From Haloplanus natans DSM 17983 (GTDB taxonomy: Archaea; Halobacteriota; Halobacteria; Halobacteriales; Haloferacaceae), in the NCBI RefSeq assembly GCF_000427685.1, contig NZ_KE386573.1, forward strand, positions 806,001 through 870,000: a stretch of DNA of 64,000 nucleotides, written 5' to 3'. The notes beneath the pieces are model-generated. The model searched no databases. It was not told where the DNA came from and worked only from the letters and a program-made list of their open reading frames with translations. The translations under genes were made by a program, and so were the position numbers. Position 1 is the stretch's first letter. Every line of letters starts with the position of its first letter. Positions 44,135-52,574 of the stretch are shown one piece after another.

Positions 44135-44257
44135 GCGGCCAGTATGACAGCCATACAATAAATACCTTCTGACATTCCAACCGTGCCGGGCGGCGACGCG
44201 TCCGGTTCGTCGTCCCCGTCAACAGAGGTATATACCAGCGCGTCGACCGACGGTGTA

Positions 44258-44791
44258 ATGTCGGAGCGACAGCCTGTCGAGCTACGCTTCTTATCACAGG
44301 AGGCGACGCTCGACGCCGGTATCGTCGAGATGGATCGATGCGTCGAGACGATGGCGTCCGTCTTCGACCTCTACAACCGCGGTCAGGTGCTCATGGGGAA
44401 CCCCGGCGAACATATGCACGGACACGTGACGACCTTCCCCGGTAACTTGGAAAACGCCGACACGTTCGACGCCGACCGGATTTTTTGTGACGTTCGTGGG
44501 AACGCGCTGGAGTTCGCCGAGCGGGTCGACTGGGAGGTGATGAACCGGCTGGGCGCCGCCGTCGACTACGGCCTCGGGCTCGATATCGACCGCACCGATC
44601 TGCGGACGCTCCACGAACTCGTCGGTGGCGCGGATACGGCGCCGACGGAGGGGCGGTCGACACTCTACTCGCCGGGGCTCCCGATGGAGGACGTGGCGTG
44701 GACGAACGAGGTGTACGAAAACGCGAAAGCCGCCGGACTCGGACGGACGCCGACGATGTTCGAGGAGCCGTACTTCACCAAGCCCTACTGA
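44258..44791 (+). CDS. Ornithine-cyclodeaminase-family protein lacking its Rossmann core
   Basis: A protein of 177 residues from the ATG at 44258, with a TATATAC box about 26 bases upstream. Residues 8-58 (LRFLSQEATLDAGIVEMDRCVETMASVFDLYNRGQVLMGN...THGHVTTFP-like) match the N-terminus of the ornithine cyclodeaminase/tyramine-oxidase-subunit-B group. The last 35 residues (TLYSPGLPMEDVAWTNEVYENAKAAG) match its C-terminus. The middle, about 190 residues with the NAD-binding fold, is absent without a frameshift, so it cannot bind NAD as the family does. Its stop overlaps the start of the sarcosine-oxidase-like gene by one base. Confidence 0.7.
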   Translation: MSERQPVELRFLSQEATLDAGIVEMDRCVETMASVFDLYNRGQVLMGNPGEHMHGHVTTFPGNLENADTFDADRIFCDVRGNALEFAERVDWEVMNRLGAAVDYGLGLDIDRTDLRTLHELVGGADTAPTEGRSTLYSPGLPMEDVAWTNEVYENAKAAGLGRTPTMFEEPYFTKPY

Positions 44792-45924
44792 TGACGCCCG
44801 ACCACGATGTCATCGTCCTCGGCGTCGGCGGCATGGGGAGTGCGGCCGCGTCACATCTGGCCCGGCGCGGCACCGACGTCCTCGGTATCGAACGGTTCGA
44901 CGTGCCACACGCGAAGGGCTCCTCACACGGCGTGACGCGTATCATCCGCGTGCCACAGTTCAAGCACCCGGACTACGTTCCGCTCGCCCAGCGGTCGCTC
45001 GACCTGTGGACGGATCTGGAGGCCGAACACGACCGACAGCTGTTCTATCGCACTGGCTCGCTCGATTTCGGGCCGCCCGATAGCGACGTGTTCACCGGGT
45101 CGAAGGAGTCCTGTGCGGTCCACGACCTCGAACACACGGTGTTGACCGGCCGGGAACTGACCGAACGACCGGGGGGACTCGACCTGCCGGACGAGTATCG
45201 GGCGGTCTACCAGCCCGACGGCGGGTTCGCTCACGCCGAGCAGTCCGTCGTCGCCCACGTCCAAGCGGCACAGAAACGGGGCGCGACGATCCGCGCCCGC
45301 GAACGCGTCCACGAGTGGACGGCGGACGAATCCGGCGTCTGCGTCGTCACCGACCGCGGAACGTACACCGCGGAGACACTCGTTACCACCGTCGGGGCGT
45401 GGACGGGCGAACTGTTTCCGACGCTCGACCCGATTCTCGCCCCCGAGCGACAGGTTCTCGGATGGTTCCAGCCGACCGCCCCCGAGCGGTTCACGCCCGA
45501 GCGGTTCCCCGTGTTCGTCGCGGACGTGCCCGAGGGCAACTACTACGGGTTCCCCGCCTTCGAAGTGCCGGGGTTCAAACTCGGCAAACACCACCACTGC
45601 GGCGAGACTGGCGCCGTCGAAGAGCTACGCCGAGAGCCGACCCGCGACGACGAGGCGGTCCTCCGGCGGTTCGCCGACGAGTACGTCCCCGCCGGAACGG
45701 GACCGACCATGCGGCTCGTGGACTGTCTGTACACCAACACGCCCGATCGGGATTTCCTGCTCGATAGGCACCCCGACCACGACAACGTCGTCGTCGGCGC
45801 CGGCTTCTCCGGCCACGGCTTCAAATTCGCGCCCGTCGTCGGCGAAATCCTCGCCGATCTGGCGATGGAGGGCACGACCGAACACCCGATCGACCGGTTC
45901 GCCATCCCGCGGTTCGACCGGTAG
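44791..45924 (+). CDS. Monomeric sarcosine oxidase / N-methyltryptophan oxidase family
   Basis: A protein of 377 residues. FAD-binding VIVLGVGGMGSAAASHLARRG at the N-terminus, then ERFDVPHAKGSSHGVTRIIR. The oxygen-activating Lys is in VPGFKLGKHHH (about 263), and the covalent-flavin Cys in VDCLYTNTPDRDF (about 312). The family ending VVVGAGFSGHGFKFAPVVGE is present. Members oxidise N-methyl amino acids (sarcosine, N-methyltryptophan, pipecolate) to imines with release of hydrogen peroxide. It starts on the last base of the preceding stop, so co-translation with the shortened cyclodeaminase-like protein is likely. Confidence 0.88.
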   Translation: MTPDHDVIVLGVGGMGSAAASHLARRGTDVLGIERFDVPHAKGSSHGVTRIIRVPQFKHPDYVPLAQRSLDLWTDLEAEHDRQLFYRTGSLDFGPPDSDVFTGSKESCAVHDLEHTVLTGRELTERPGGLDLPDEYRAVYQPDGGFAHAEQSVVAHVQAAQKRGATIRARERVHEWTADESGVCVVTDRGTYTAETLVTTVGAWTGELFPTLDPILAPERQVLGWFQPTAPERFTPERFPVFVADVPEGNYYGFPAFEVPGFKLGKHHHCGETGAVEELRREPTRDDEAVLRRFADEYVPAGTGPTMRLVDCLYTNTPDRDFLLDRHPDHDNVVVGAGFSGHGFKFAPVVGEILADLAMEGTTEHPIDRFAIPRFDR

Positions 45925-45926
45925 GC

Positions 45927-46907
45927 TCAGACGAAATCGAACTCGTCGAGTGCGTCGGTGCCCTCTTCGCGGCGCAGGTGTTCGGCGATGGCGACGTCGA
46001 GGGCGCCGACCCCGATGGGAACGAAGACGACCCGCTCGTCGCGTCCGATCGACGGCCGGTACCCGCCGTCGACCACGTCGCCGATCGTCGCGTCCAGGTC
46101 CTCGGCGCCGAGTTCGCCCCGCGTGGCCAAGTCGGCCAGCGCGCCACGCTGGAGACACTGCTCCGGATGGTCGACGACGAGATGATCGGCCCCGCGTATC
46201 GTCGCGTCCGACAACTCCCGGTACGAGCCGAGCGCGACGACGAGCGACGGCTCGTCGAGCCACGCCTCGTCTAACACCGGCGTCTTTGAATCCGTGACGG
46301 TCACGACGGCGTCGCTGTCGGCGACGCTCGCGGGCGCGTCCTCGACGACCGTGGCCGCGGCAAGCTCCGGGTCGACGGCCGCTGCGAGCGAGCGGGCGCG
46401 CTCACCGTCGACGTCGTAGAGCCGGAACGTCTCGATATCGAGCAGGTGGTCGATCACGAGGAGTTGAAACCGGGCCTGAAACCCGGCACCGACGACGCCG
46501 ACCGTCGTCGGCTCAGTCGCCATCAGCCGTCGCAGCCCGACGACGGACTGTACGGCCGTGCGGACGCCGGTCAGATACATGCCCTCCATGACCGCGGTGA
46601 ACGCGCCGCGGTCGAGGTCGAACAGCAACACGAGCGAACTGATCGGCGGCTGTGTGTCGGCGTCCCACGTCGCGACGGCCCACTTCGTCCCCGCGACGCC
46701 GAGCCAGTCGACGTACGCGGGCATATCGATCGAGAACGCGTCCGCGTCCGGCCACCCGCCGTCGTCGCCGAGATGCATCGTCAGCTTCGACGGATTCAGC
46801 ACCCGCCCCCGTGCGCTCTCGGCGTACGTCCGTTCCACCACGTCCAACGCCTCCTCGAGGTCGAGTCGGCGTTCTACGTCCGCTCTGGAGTATAGCGTCA
46901 CGCCCAT
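45927..46907 (-). CDS. Ornithine cyclodeaminase / mu-crystallin family protein
   Basis: A protein of 326 residues from the ATG at 46905-46907, full length for the family. Substrate-domain motifs GVAGTKWAVATWD and MEGMYLTGVRTAVQSVVGLRRLM. NAD-binding VGVVGAGFQARFQLLVI. Then VTVTDSKTPVLDEAWL and the C-terminal return of the chain. Relatives are ornithine cyclodeaminase, alanine dehydrogenase and Delta1-pyrroline-2-carboxylate reductase; the last would suit a proline or hydroxyproline derivative. It converges with the oxidase gene (two bases between stops). Confidence 0.85.
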   Translation of the reverse strand: MGVTLYSRADVERRLDLEEALDVVERTYAESARGRVLNPSKLTMHLGDDGGWPDADAFSIDMPAYVDWLGVAGTKWAVATWDADTQPPISSLVLLFDLDRGAFTAVMEGMYLTGVRTAVQSVVGLRRLMATEPTTVGVVGAGFQARFQLLVIDHLLDIETFRLYDVDGERARSLAAAVDPELAAATVVEDAPASVADSDAVVTVTDSKTPVLDEAWLDEPSLVVALGSYRELSDATIRGADHLVVDHPEQCLQRGALADLATRGELGAEDLDATIGDVVDGGYRPSIGRDERVVFVPIGVGALDVAIAEHLRREEGTDALDEFDFV

Positions 46908-46993
46908 CGTCGAACGTGCATCGCGTTCGCGAGGGTCCCTCTTAGCTGTTGTGCAGGGTCGGCCTCGATCCTGCCGTGGACAGCCGATCCCCC

Positions 46994-48439
46994 CTACGGA
47001 TCGGTCCGGTAGACCGACTTCTCGTGGGTGTAGAACTCGTAGGCCCGCTGGCCGAGTTCCTTTGCCGTCTCCGACGACGACGCCTTCATCCCGCCGAACG
47101 GCATCTGGATCTGGGAGCCGCTCGTCGTCCCGTTCACCTTGATCACGCCGGCCTCGATCCGGTCGACGAACTCGCGCCACCGCGCCATATCGGCGGTGAA
47201 GACGCTCGCCGAGAGGCCGAACGCCACGTCGTTCGCGACGCGGATCGCCTCGTCGAAGTCGGCCACCTCGATGATCGAGAGGACCGGCCCGAACACCTCC
47301 TCCTGGGCGATTCGCATCGAGGACTCCACGTCGGTGACCACCGTCGGCTCGATGAAGTAGCCCGACTCCGGTTCGGCCGGTCGACCTCCACCGGTCAGAA
47401 GCGTCGCGCCCTCCTCGCGTGCGATGGAGACGTACTCGAAGTTCGTCTCGTCCTGGTCGGCGGAGACGGCCGGCCCCATGTCCGGATCAGCCATCCCGGG
47501 GCCGACCGAGAGCGACTCGGCACGGTCGACGACGGCTTCGGTCACCCGGTCGGCCACCGCTTCGTGGACGAGCAGCCGGCTGGTCGCGGTACACGCCTGC
47601 CCGGTCAGCCCGAACGCCCCGGCGACGGCCGCGTCGGCGGCGGCGTCGATGTCCGCGTCCGGAAGCACGACCTGCGGGTTCTTGCCCCCCATCTCGGTCT
47701 GGACCGGCACCCCTCGCTCCGCGGCCGTCGTCGAGATGTGCGTCCCGGTTCCCGTCGACCCCGTAAACGAGATGCCGTCGACGCGTTCGTCGGTGATCAG
47801 TTCGTCGCCGACGGTCGATCCCGGGCCGACGACGAGGCTGAGGGCGCCGTCGGGGACGCCGGCCGCCGCGAGGATCTCGACGAGGCGCTTCGCGATCGTC
47901 GGCGTCTCCGAGGAGGGCTTGAGGACGACGGCGTTCCCCGAGGCGAGCGCCGCCGCGACCTTCCACGTCGGCGTCGCGATGGGGAAATTCCACGGCGTGA
48001 TCAGCGAGACGACGCCGAGCGGTTCCCGAACCGTATACGTGAACGTCTCGGGGTCGGTCGACGGCACGGTGTCGCCGGTCGCGGTGCGGGTGTAGCTGGC
48101 GAAAAAGCGCAGAATCTCCGCTGCACGGGCCACTTCCCCGCGACTCGACGAGATCGGTTTGCCCTCCTCCAGCGTGAGCGTCTCCGCGAGCCTGTCGAGG
48201 TTCGCCTCCACCCGGTCCGCCGCGTCGTAAAGCACCGTCTCCCGCTCGTCGGGTGTCGACGCCCCCCACGCCCCGCTGGCCTCGTCGGCCGCGGCCAGCG
48301 CCCGCGTCGCCTGTGCACCGGTCGCCGCCGGAAACGAGACGACCGTCTCGTCCGGCGACGCCGGATTCCGGACCACCAGCTCGTTCCCGTCGCCATCCGT
48401 CCATTCGCCGTCGATGTACTGATACTGTGTGTCGGTCAT
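46994..48439 (-). CDS. NAD(P)-dependent aldehyde dehydrogenase
   Basis: A protein of 481 residues from the ATG at 48437-48439. Standard ALDH motifs: PWNFPIATPTWKVAAAL, FTGSTGTG, the general base in VQTEMGGKNP and the catalytic Cys in FGLTGQACTATSR. The length is usual. It oxidises an aldehyde to an acid; the closest pattern is the 2,5-dioxovalerate (alpha-ketoglutarate semialdehyde) and succinate semialdehyde group. It lies 86 bases behind the cyclodeaminase-family gene's upstream end and on the same strand, so the two may be co-transcribed. Confidence 0.88.
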   Translation of the reverse strand: MTDTQYQYIDGEWTDGDGNELVVRNPASPDETVVSFPAATGAQATRALAAADEASGAWGASTPDERETVLYDAADRVEANLDRLAETLTLEEGKPISSSRGEVARAAEILRFFASYTRTATGDTVPSTDPETFTYTVREPLGVVSLITPWNFPIATPTWKVAAALASGNAVVLKPSSETPTIAKRLVEILAAAGVPDGALSLVVGPGSTVGDELITDERVDGISFTGSTGTGTHISTTAAERGVPVQTEMGGKNPQVVLPDADIDAAADAAVAGAFGLTGQACTATSRLLVHEAVADRVTEAVVDRAESLSVGPGMADPDMGPAVSADQDETNFEYVSIAREEGATLLTGGGRPAEPESGYFIEPTVVTDVESSMRIAQEEVFGPVLSIIEVADFDEAIRVANDVAFGLSASVFTADMARWREFVDRIEAGVIKVNGTTSGSQIQMPFGGMKASSSETAKELGQRAYEFYTHEKSVYRTDP

Positions 48440-48573
48440 AGTGTGACTCGCTCGCCGCCGTCGGCGCTCCATAGGGGTCACGACCGTCGTCACGACGGCC
48501 GGGACGCTCCGCGGACAGCACCGACACGGATCGACCGTGCGTGGGGAGCGTCGTAAACGTTCCGGTGGCCCCC

Positions 48574-49503
48574 TCACTCGTTGATTTCGAAGCCCGCGCC
48601 CCGGTACGACCCCTCGAACTCCGGCGCGAGCACGTCGCTGCTGTACTCGAAGATGTCCTCCCACACCGACCGCTCGATGTCGACGCCCTCGCGAAGCAGC
48701 CGGTCGGCCCGCGTGCCGACCTCCTCCGGTCGGAAGACGTCGATACCCTCGCGGAACGTCCGCTCGGCGCGCCGGGGCCGGGTCGGGTGGGTTGGATCGA
48801 AACAGATCGTCACGAACCCCGCGGGCACGTCCGGCCGTCCCTCGACGGGGGTCGTCGCGTCGTCGAGGAGCCGGGTCACAAACCGTCCGTCCGCCGTCCC
48901 GGCCCCGTCGTCGTCGCCGTCCCCGTCGAAGAGTGCGTGTATCAGGAGGTCGGTCGAGTGGTCCGTGGGGCCCTCGTCGATCGCATCCAGTATCGTCGCG
49001 TGCGCGACCGACGGAGCGCCGAGGTCGGCCTCGCCCACGATCGGGTGTGGTCGTGCGGGCTCGGCCGTGACGGTCACGGCGTCGCCCACGCGGTTCGCGT
49101 ACAGCACGACCGACTGGAGCCCCCGCTTTGCCGCCGCGTGTGCGACGTGGCCGAGCGCGGCCACGGTGTCATCCCCCGGGGCGACCGTGGTGTAGGTGAG
49201 GCCGAGGCCGCGACGCTCCGCTCGCGCACAGCAGAGATCGAGTGTCGGAGTCCCGGAGACGATGCTCGGCTGCCCGGCGCCATCGACGACCGGGACGGCC
49301 CCGTCCCGCCGACGCGTCAGCCGTCCCCGATCCAGATCCTGCAGTTCGTCCAGGAGTTCGTGCAGCAGCGTGAGCCCCGAGCCCTTGGTGAGTTCGGTCC
49401 ACCAGATACTCTCCGCGTTCGCTCGTGCCGCCCCGTCGGCGAAGCCGGCGGCGCGGAAACACCGCTCGGATAAGTCGAACACTTCCCTGACGCTCAGTTT
49501 CAT
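48574..49503 (-). CDS. DUF3726-like protein (partner of the next gene)
   Basis: A protein of 309 residues from the ATG at 49501-49503, overlapping the stop of the 563-residue gene by four bases. The N-terminus (MKLSVREVFDLSERCFRAAGFADGAARANAESIWWTELTKGSGL) resembles DUF3726 and, more distantly, the N-terminal helices of the Ldh_2 (malate/lactate dehydrogenase) family. The rest has no cofactor motif. The pair with the upstream gene is found together in bacterial amino-acid catabolic clusters as I recall; no reaction is known. Confidence 0.55.
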   Translation of the reverse strand: MKLSVREVFDLSERCFRAAGFADGAARANAESIWWTELTKGSGLTLLHELLDELQDLDRGRLTRRRDGAVPVVDGAGQPSIVSGTPTLDLCCARAERRGLGLTYTTVAPGDDTVAALGHVAHAAAKRGLQSVVLYANRVGDAVTVTAEPARPHPIVGEADLGAPSVAHATILDAIDEGPTDHSTDLLIHALFDGDGDDDGAGTADGRFVTRLLDDATTPVEGRPDVPAGFVTICFDPTHPTRPRRAERTFREGIDVFRPEEVGTRADRLLREGVDIERSVWEDIFEYSSDVLAPEFEGSYRGAGFEINE

Positions 49504-51191
49504 GTGTCCTCCCTCCAGTGTGGCGCCCGCGCCGGTCTCGACGGGTAGAGCCAGTCGACACCCCCGCCCTCCCCGTTGCGTACGTCCACGGGGAGCGGGG
49601 CGCCCTGGTAGAACGTCCCGCGGACCCACCCCTGGGATTTCGGGTGCGCCTTCTGAATCCCCCAGATGGCCTTGAGACACGAGATCATCGACAGCGGGAC
49701 GAACTCGGCGTCGAGGGGGTTCGTGCGAACCTCGGCGTACGGCAGGTCGTGGACCGTCTGCACCCGTTCGACGATGCTTCGGTGATCCGGGTGATCGAAC
49801 AGCAGGTCGGCGACCGGCGCCGCGGCGTCGTACGCCCCGAGGTCGGCGTCGAGGGCCTGTACCTGCCGCGCGATGTCGATGGGGAGGCCGTACTCCTCGT
49901 AGTCGTGCTCGCCGCGAATACCGAGCCGTGGCTCCTCGCTGTCGATCGATCGGTACCAGAAGTACCGGCGGGACTCCGGCTCGCTCAGGTCGATATCGAG
50001 CGCCCACTCGTAGTGTTCGTCGACGATCGAGCGGAGGGTCGCGACCGACATCTCCGGCGCCACGTCGCTTCGCTCCGAGACGGTCAACGAGGACGCCAGC
50101 CCACGACACGTCTCCGGGTGCGTATCGAGCAACAGCGAGTGGAGCAGTTCCACCGTCTCCGCCGCGAATTCGGCCTCGGCCCACTCACAGAGCCGTTCCC
50201 AGGTCGGCGGCGTCTCGACTCCCTCGTACCGGCGCGCGACGCGCCGGCCGATCCGCTCTAGCCCCGCGGCGATGCGGTCCTTCGAGAGGAAGTACTCCTT
50301 CGTGTCGCTCTCGTCTTCCGCGAACCACCGCCGTGCGTCCGCCAGGATCGTCCCGAATCGGTCGCGGTCCTCGGGGCCCGGTCGAATCCCCTTGACGCGG
50401 GCGAGCGCGACTTCCCGGGCCCGAAGCCAGGCGTCGATCAACTGCGGGTGGTTGACGACGTAGTGGACGATGCCGATGCCCGACGAGTTCCCGGTCCCGA
50501 GATACCGCTTGATCTCGTAGTCGATGGCCGGGGCGTCGTCGTTTCGCGCCGACGCGATGTGTTCGGCTAGGTCGTAGCTGAAGATCCGAAGGAGATACAC
50601 CGAGAGCATCTGCGCCATGTACGGCCGCTTCAGCGGGTGATCGCCGTCCATCGCCCGGAACTCCTTCGTCCCGTTCAGCCCGTTTCCGTAGTAGCCCGAC
50701 GACCGCATCAGGTAGCCACCCTGCGCACAGAACTCGACGTCCGGCTGGTGACCCGCCGCCAGCGAGTCGACGACGTGTCCGAAAAACCGCGAACTCCGGT
50801 TCGCGCGCGTCCAGATCAGTATCTCCGGTGTCGCCCGGCCGTCCCTGACCGACGGCAGCTCCTCGAACTGCGACTCCATCAGCTCCGGCGTGGCGCGTCC
50901 CTCACACAGAAATCCCCACATGTCCCAGTTGTCCGCGACGATTCGATCCGTGTTCTCCCCGTCCGGATCGTGTGAGAAGACGCCAAAGGAGAGCCGACGC
51001 GACGGCGTTTCGATACGGTAGACGAGTCGCCCGACACCCCGCTCGTCCAGATCGGATCGCTCCACCGTGATCTCCCACTCCTCCTCGACCATCTTGTCCA
51101 GCAACAGCCGTGCGAAGCTGAGCCGCGTCTGCTTGAGTGCGCTCAATCGCTCGGGTTGCATGAGCTCTGACGGGTCGCGTAGCGATGTCAC
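49500..51191 (-). CDS. Conserved protein of unknown function (563 residues)
   Basis: GTG start at 51189-51191. An ATG at codon 11 is possible, but family-like residues (PSELMQPERLSALKQTRLSFARLLLDKMV) lie on both sides of it, so I keep the GTG. It is soluble and mixed alpha/beta, rich in Trp, Tyr and Arg. Conserved-looking stretches include DNWDMWGFLCEGRATPELM, CAQGGYLMRSSGYYGNG and STGNSSGIGIVHYVVNHP-like GTGNSSGIGI. No known cofactor motif. The four-base overlap with the DUF3726-like gene shows obligate coupling; position between the M19-like gene and the aldehyde dehydrogenase suggests a catabolic enzyme. Confidence 0.6.
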   Translation of the reverse strand: MTSLRDPSELMQPERLSALKQTRLSFARLLLDKMVEEEWEITVERSDLDERGVGRLVYRIETPSRRLSFGVFSHDPDGENTDRIVADNWDMWGFLCEGRATPELMESQFEELPSVRDGRATPEILIWTRANRSSRFFGHVVDSLAAGHQPDVEFCAQGGYLMRSSGYYGNGLNGTKEFRAMDGDHPLKRPYMAQMLSVYLLRIFSYDLAEHIASARNDDAPAIDYEIKRYLGTGNSSGIGIVHYVVNHPQLIDAWLRAREVALARVKGIRPGPEDRDRFGTILADARRWFAEDESDTKEYFLSKDRIAAGLERIGRRVARRYEGVETPPTWERLCEWAEAEFAAETVELLHSLLLDTHPETCRGLASSLTVSERSDVAPEMSVATLRSIVDEHYEWALDIDLSEPESRRYFWYRSIDSEEPRLGIRGEHDYEEYGLPIDIARQVQALDADLGAYDAAAPVADLLFDHPDHRSIVERVQTVHDLPYAEVRTNPLDAEFVPLSMISCLKAIWGIQKAHPKSQGWVRGTFYQGAPLPVDVRNGEGGGVDWLYPSRPARAPHWREDT

Positions 51192-51316
51192 GCGGCTGAA
51201 TCACCTCTGTTGGGAGCCATTGACACCCTCGGTGTTCTCACACGAAAATAAAAACTTTGCCACCGCCGACGATCCGAGCGCCCGCGTCTGCGGCCGCCTC
51301 GACCGAGAGCGCCCGA

Positions 51317-52450
51317 CTACACCGCACGCTCCCAGAACGCGAGGAAGTTATCGCCCAGGATTCCCGGCGCCGCCTCGCCGAAGCGGGAGTCGACCGCCTC
51401 GCGAACACGGTCCCAGTCCCGATACGTCTCGAAGTCGCCGATACCCGCAGCCGTCTCCCGCTCCCGGACCGTTTCCTCGTCGAACCCGAGTTCGATGATG
51501 TGATCCTCGTAGTACGAGAGGAGTTCCTCCGGAAACCGCACGTCGGCCGGATAGAAGTCGGTGCCGATGCCCACCCTGTCGACGCCGAGGATGTCGCTCG
51601 CGTGTGCCAGATGCTCGACGAAGACGTCGAGCGTCGGGTCGTCGACACCGGGGGCGATGAACCACGGGAGCGCCACGATACCCAGATAACCGTCCGCGTC
51701 GGCGAGCGCGGTCAGTTCCTCGTCGGATTTGCCCCGGTAGTGCTGTGCGACGCCCTGACACGTCGCGTGTGTCACGGCGACCGGCTCCTCGGAGTACGCG
51801 ATGGCGTCGAGCGTCGTCCGCTTCCCGCAGTGAGAGAGGTCGACCACCCCGCCCAGATCGTTGATTCGATCGACTGCGGCCCGACCGAACGTCGAGAGTC
51901 CACCCCCGGACGGGTCGTTACAGCCCGTCCCGAGCCGGTTCTGGTAGTTGTACGTGAGCTGGAAGAGCCGCACACCCTCGTTGTACAGGGTGTCGATCCG
52001 GTCGAGCGAGCCGTCGATGGCCGCGCCGACGTTCTGCGTGTTGAGGATCACGCCGACATCACCGTCGGCCGCGACACGCCGAGCCTCCGCGGGCGAGGTC
52101 ACCTTGTGTAGCCAGTCGGCAGCGTCGAACCGTGCCTGCCACCGGGCGAGGTCACGCCGCTGTCCCGTCCGCTCCGAGACACCCCTCTCGTGTGTCCACG
52201 GCGTCACGCTGAGGAGGTCGACGCCCGCCGCCCCGTACACGTCCCGTACCCGACGCCGACACTCACTGTCCGCCTCGAACTGCCGGACTTCGTGATCCCA
52301 GATGGCCTCCCAGCACTCGTCTCTCGGTTTGCCGTCCGCGACCATCCCCTCGATCGCCGCTGCCAACTCCTCGGACCCACCGTACGCCTCGATGACCTGC
52401 TCCCACGGGGCCGAGGACGCGTAGTCGAAGACCGGTGTCTCGTCGCTCAT
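51317..52450 (-). CDS. M19 (membrane dipeptidase) family protein, non-canonical subgroup
   Basis: A protein of 377 residues from the ATG at 52448-52450. Family blocks: GVRLFQLTYNYQNRLGTGC, GGVVDLSHCGKRTTLDAI, VAVTHATCQGVAQHYRGKSDEEL and VDRVGIGTDF. The N-terminal HxD metal motif of true M19 dipeptidases is absent, and the bridging Glu region reads VILNTQN, as in the subgroup found next to dimethylglycine demethylase genes in Pseudomonas. Its reaction is probably not simple dipeptide hydrolysis. It diverges from the BCCT carrier, and a box A (GAAATTTTAAC) lies 25 bases upstream. Confidence 0.78.
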   Translation of the reverse strand: MSDETPVFDYASSAPWEQVIEAYGGSEELAAAIEGMVADGKPRDECWEAIWDHEVRQFEADSECRRRVRDVYGAAGVDLLSVTPWTHERGVSERTGQRRDLARWQARFDAADWLHKVTSPAEARRVAADGDVGVILNTQNVGAAIDGSLDRIDTLYNEGVRLFQLTYNYQNRLGTGCNDPSGGGLSTFGRAAVDRINDLGGVVDLSHCGKRTTLDAIAYSEEPVAVTHATCQGVAQHYRGKSDEELTALADADGYLGIVALPWFIAPGVDDPTLDVFVEHLAHASDILGVDRVGIGTDFYPADVRFPEELLSYYEDHIIELGFDEETVRERETAAGIGDFETYRDWDRVREAVDSRFGEAAPGILGDNFLAFWERAV

Positions 52451-52471
52451 GTCCCGCAGTACTCCGATGTC

Positions 52472-52540
52472 AGTGTTAAAATTTCGCACTGTGGTCGTCC
52501 CGAGCGGACGCGTGTTAACGTTGACCACAATTTATATATG
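52472..52540. promoter_or_regulatory. Divergent promoters and candidate operator (M19-like / BCCT)
   Basis: Minus-strand box A at 52475-52484, plus-strand TTTATATA at 52531-52538, and between them the near-palindrome GTTAACGTTGAC (52514-52525). One regulator, possibly the IclR protein at 54358, could control both genes from here. Confidence 0.5.
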
Positions 52541-52574
52541 AATCGAATGAAACCAATAGGGCAGAGCGCAACCC

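Noticed and set aside
46949-48556. 535-codon plus-strand frame opposite the aldehyde dehydrogenase
   Set aside because: Arg/Asp/His-rich shadow; the minus strand has all ALDH catalytic motifs.
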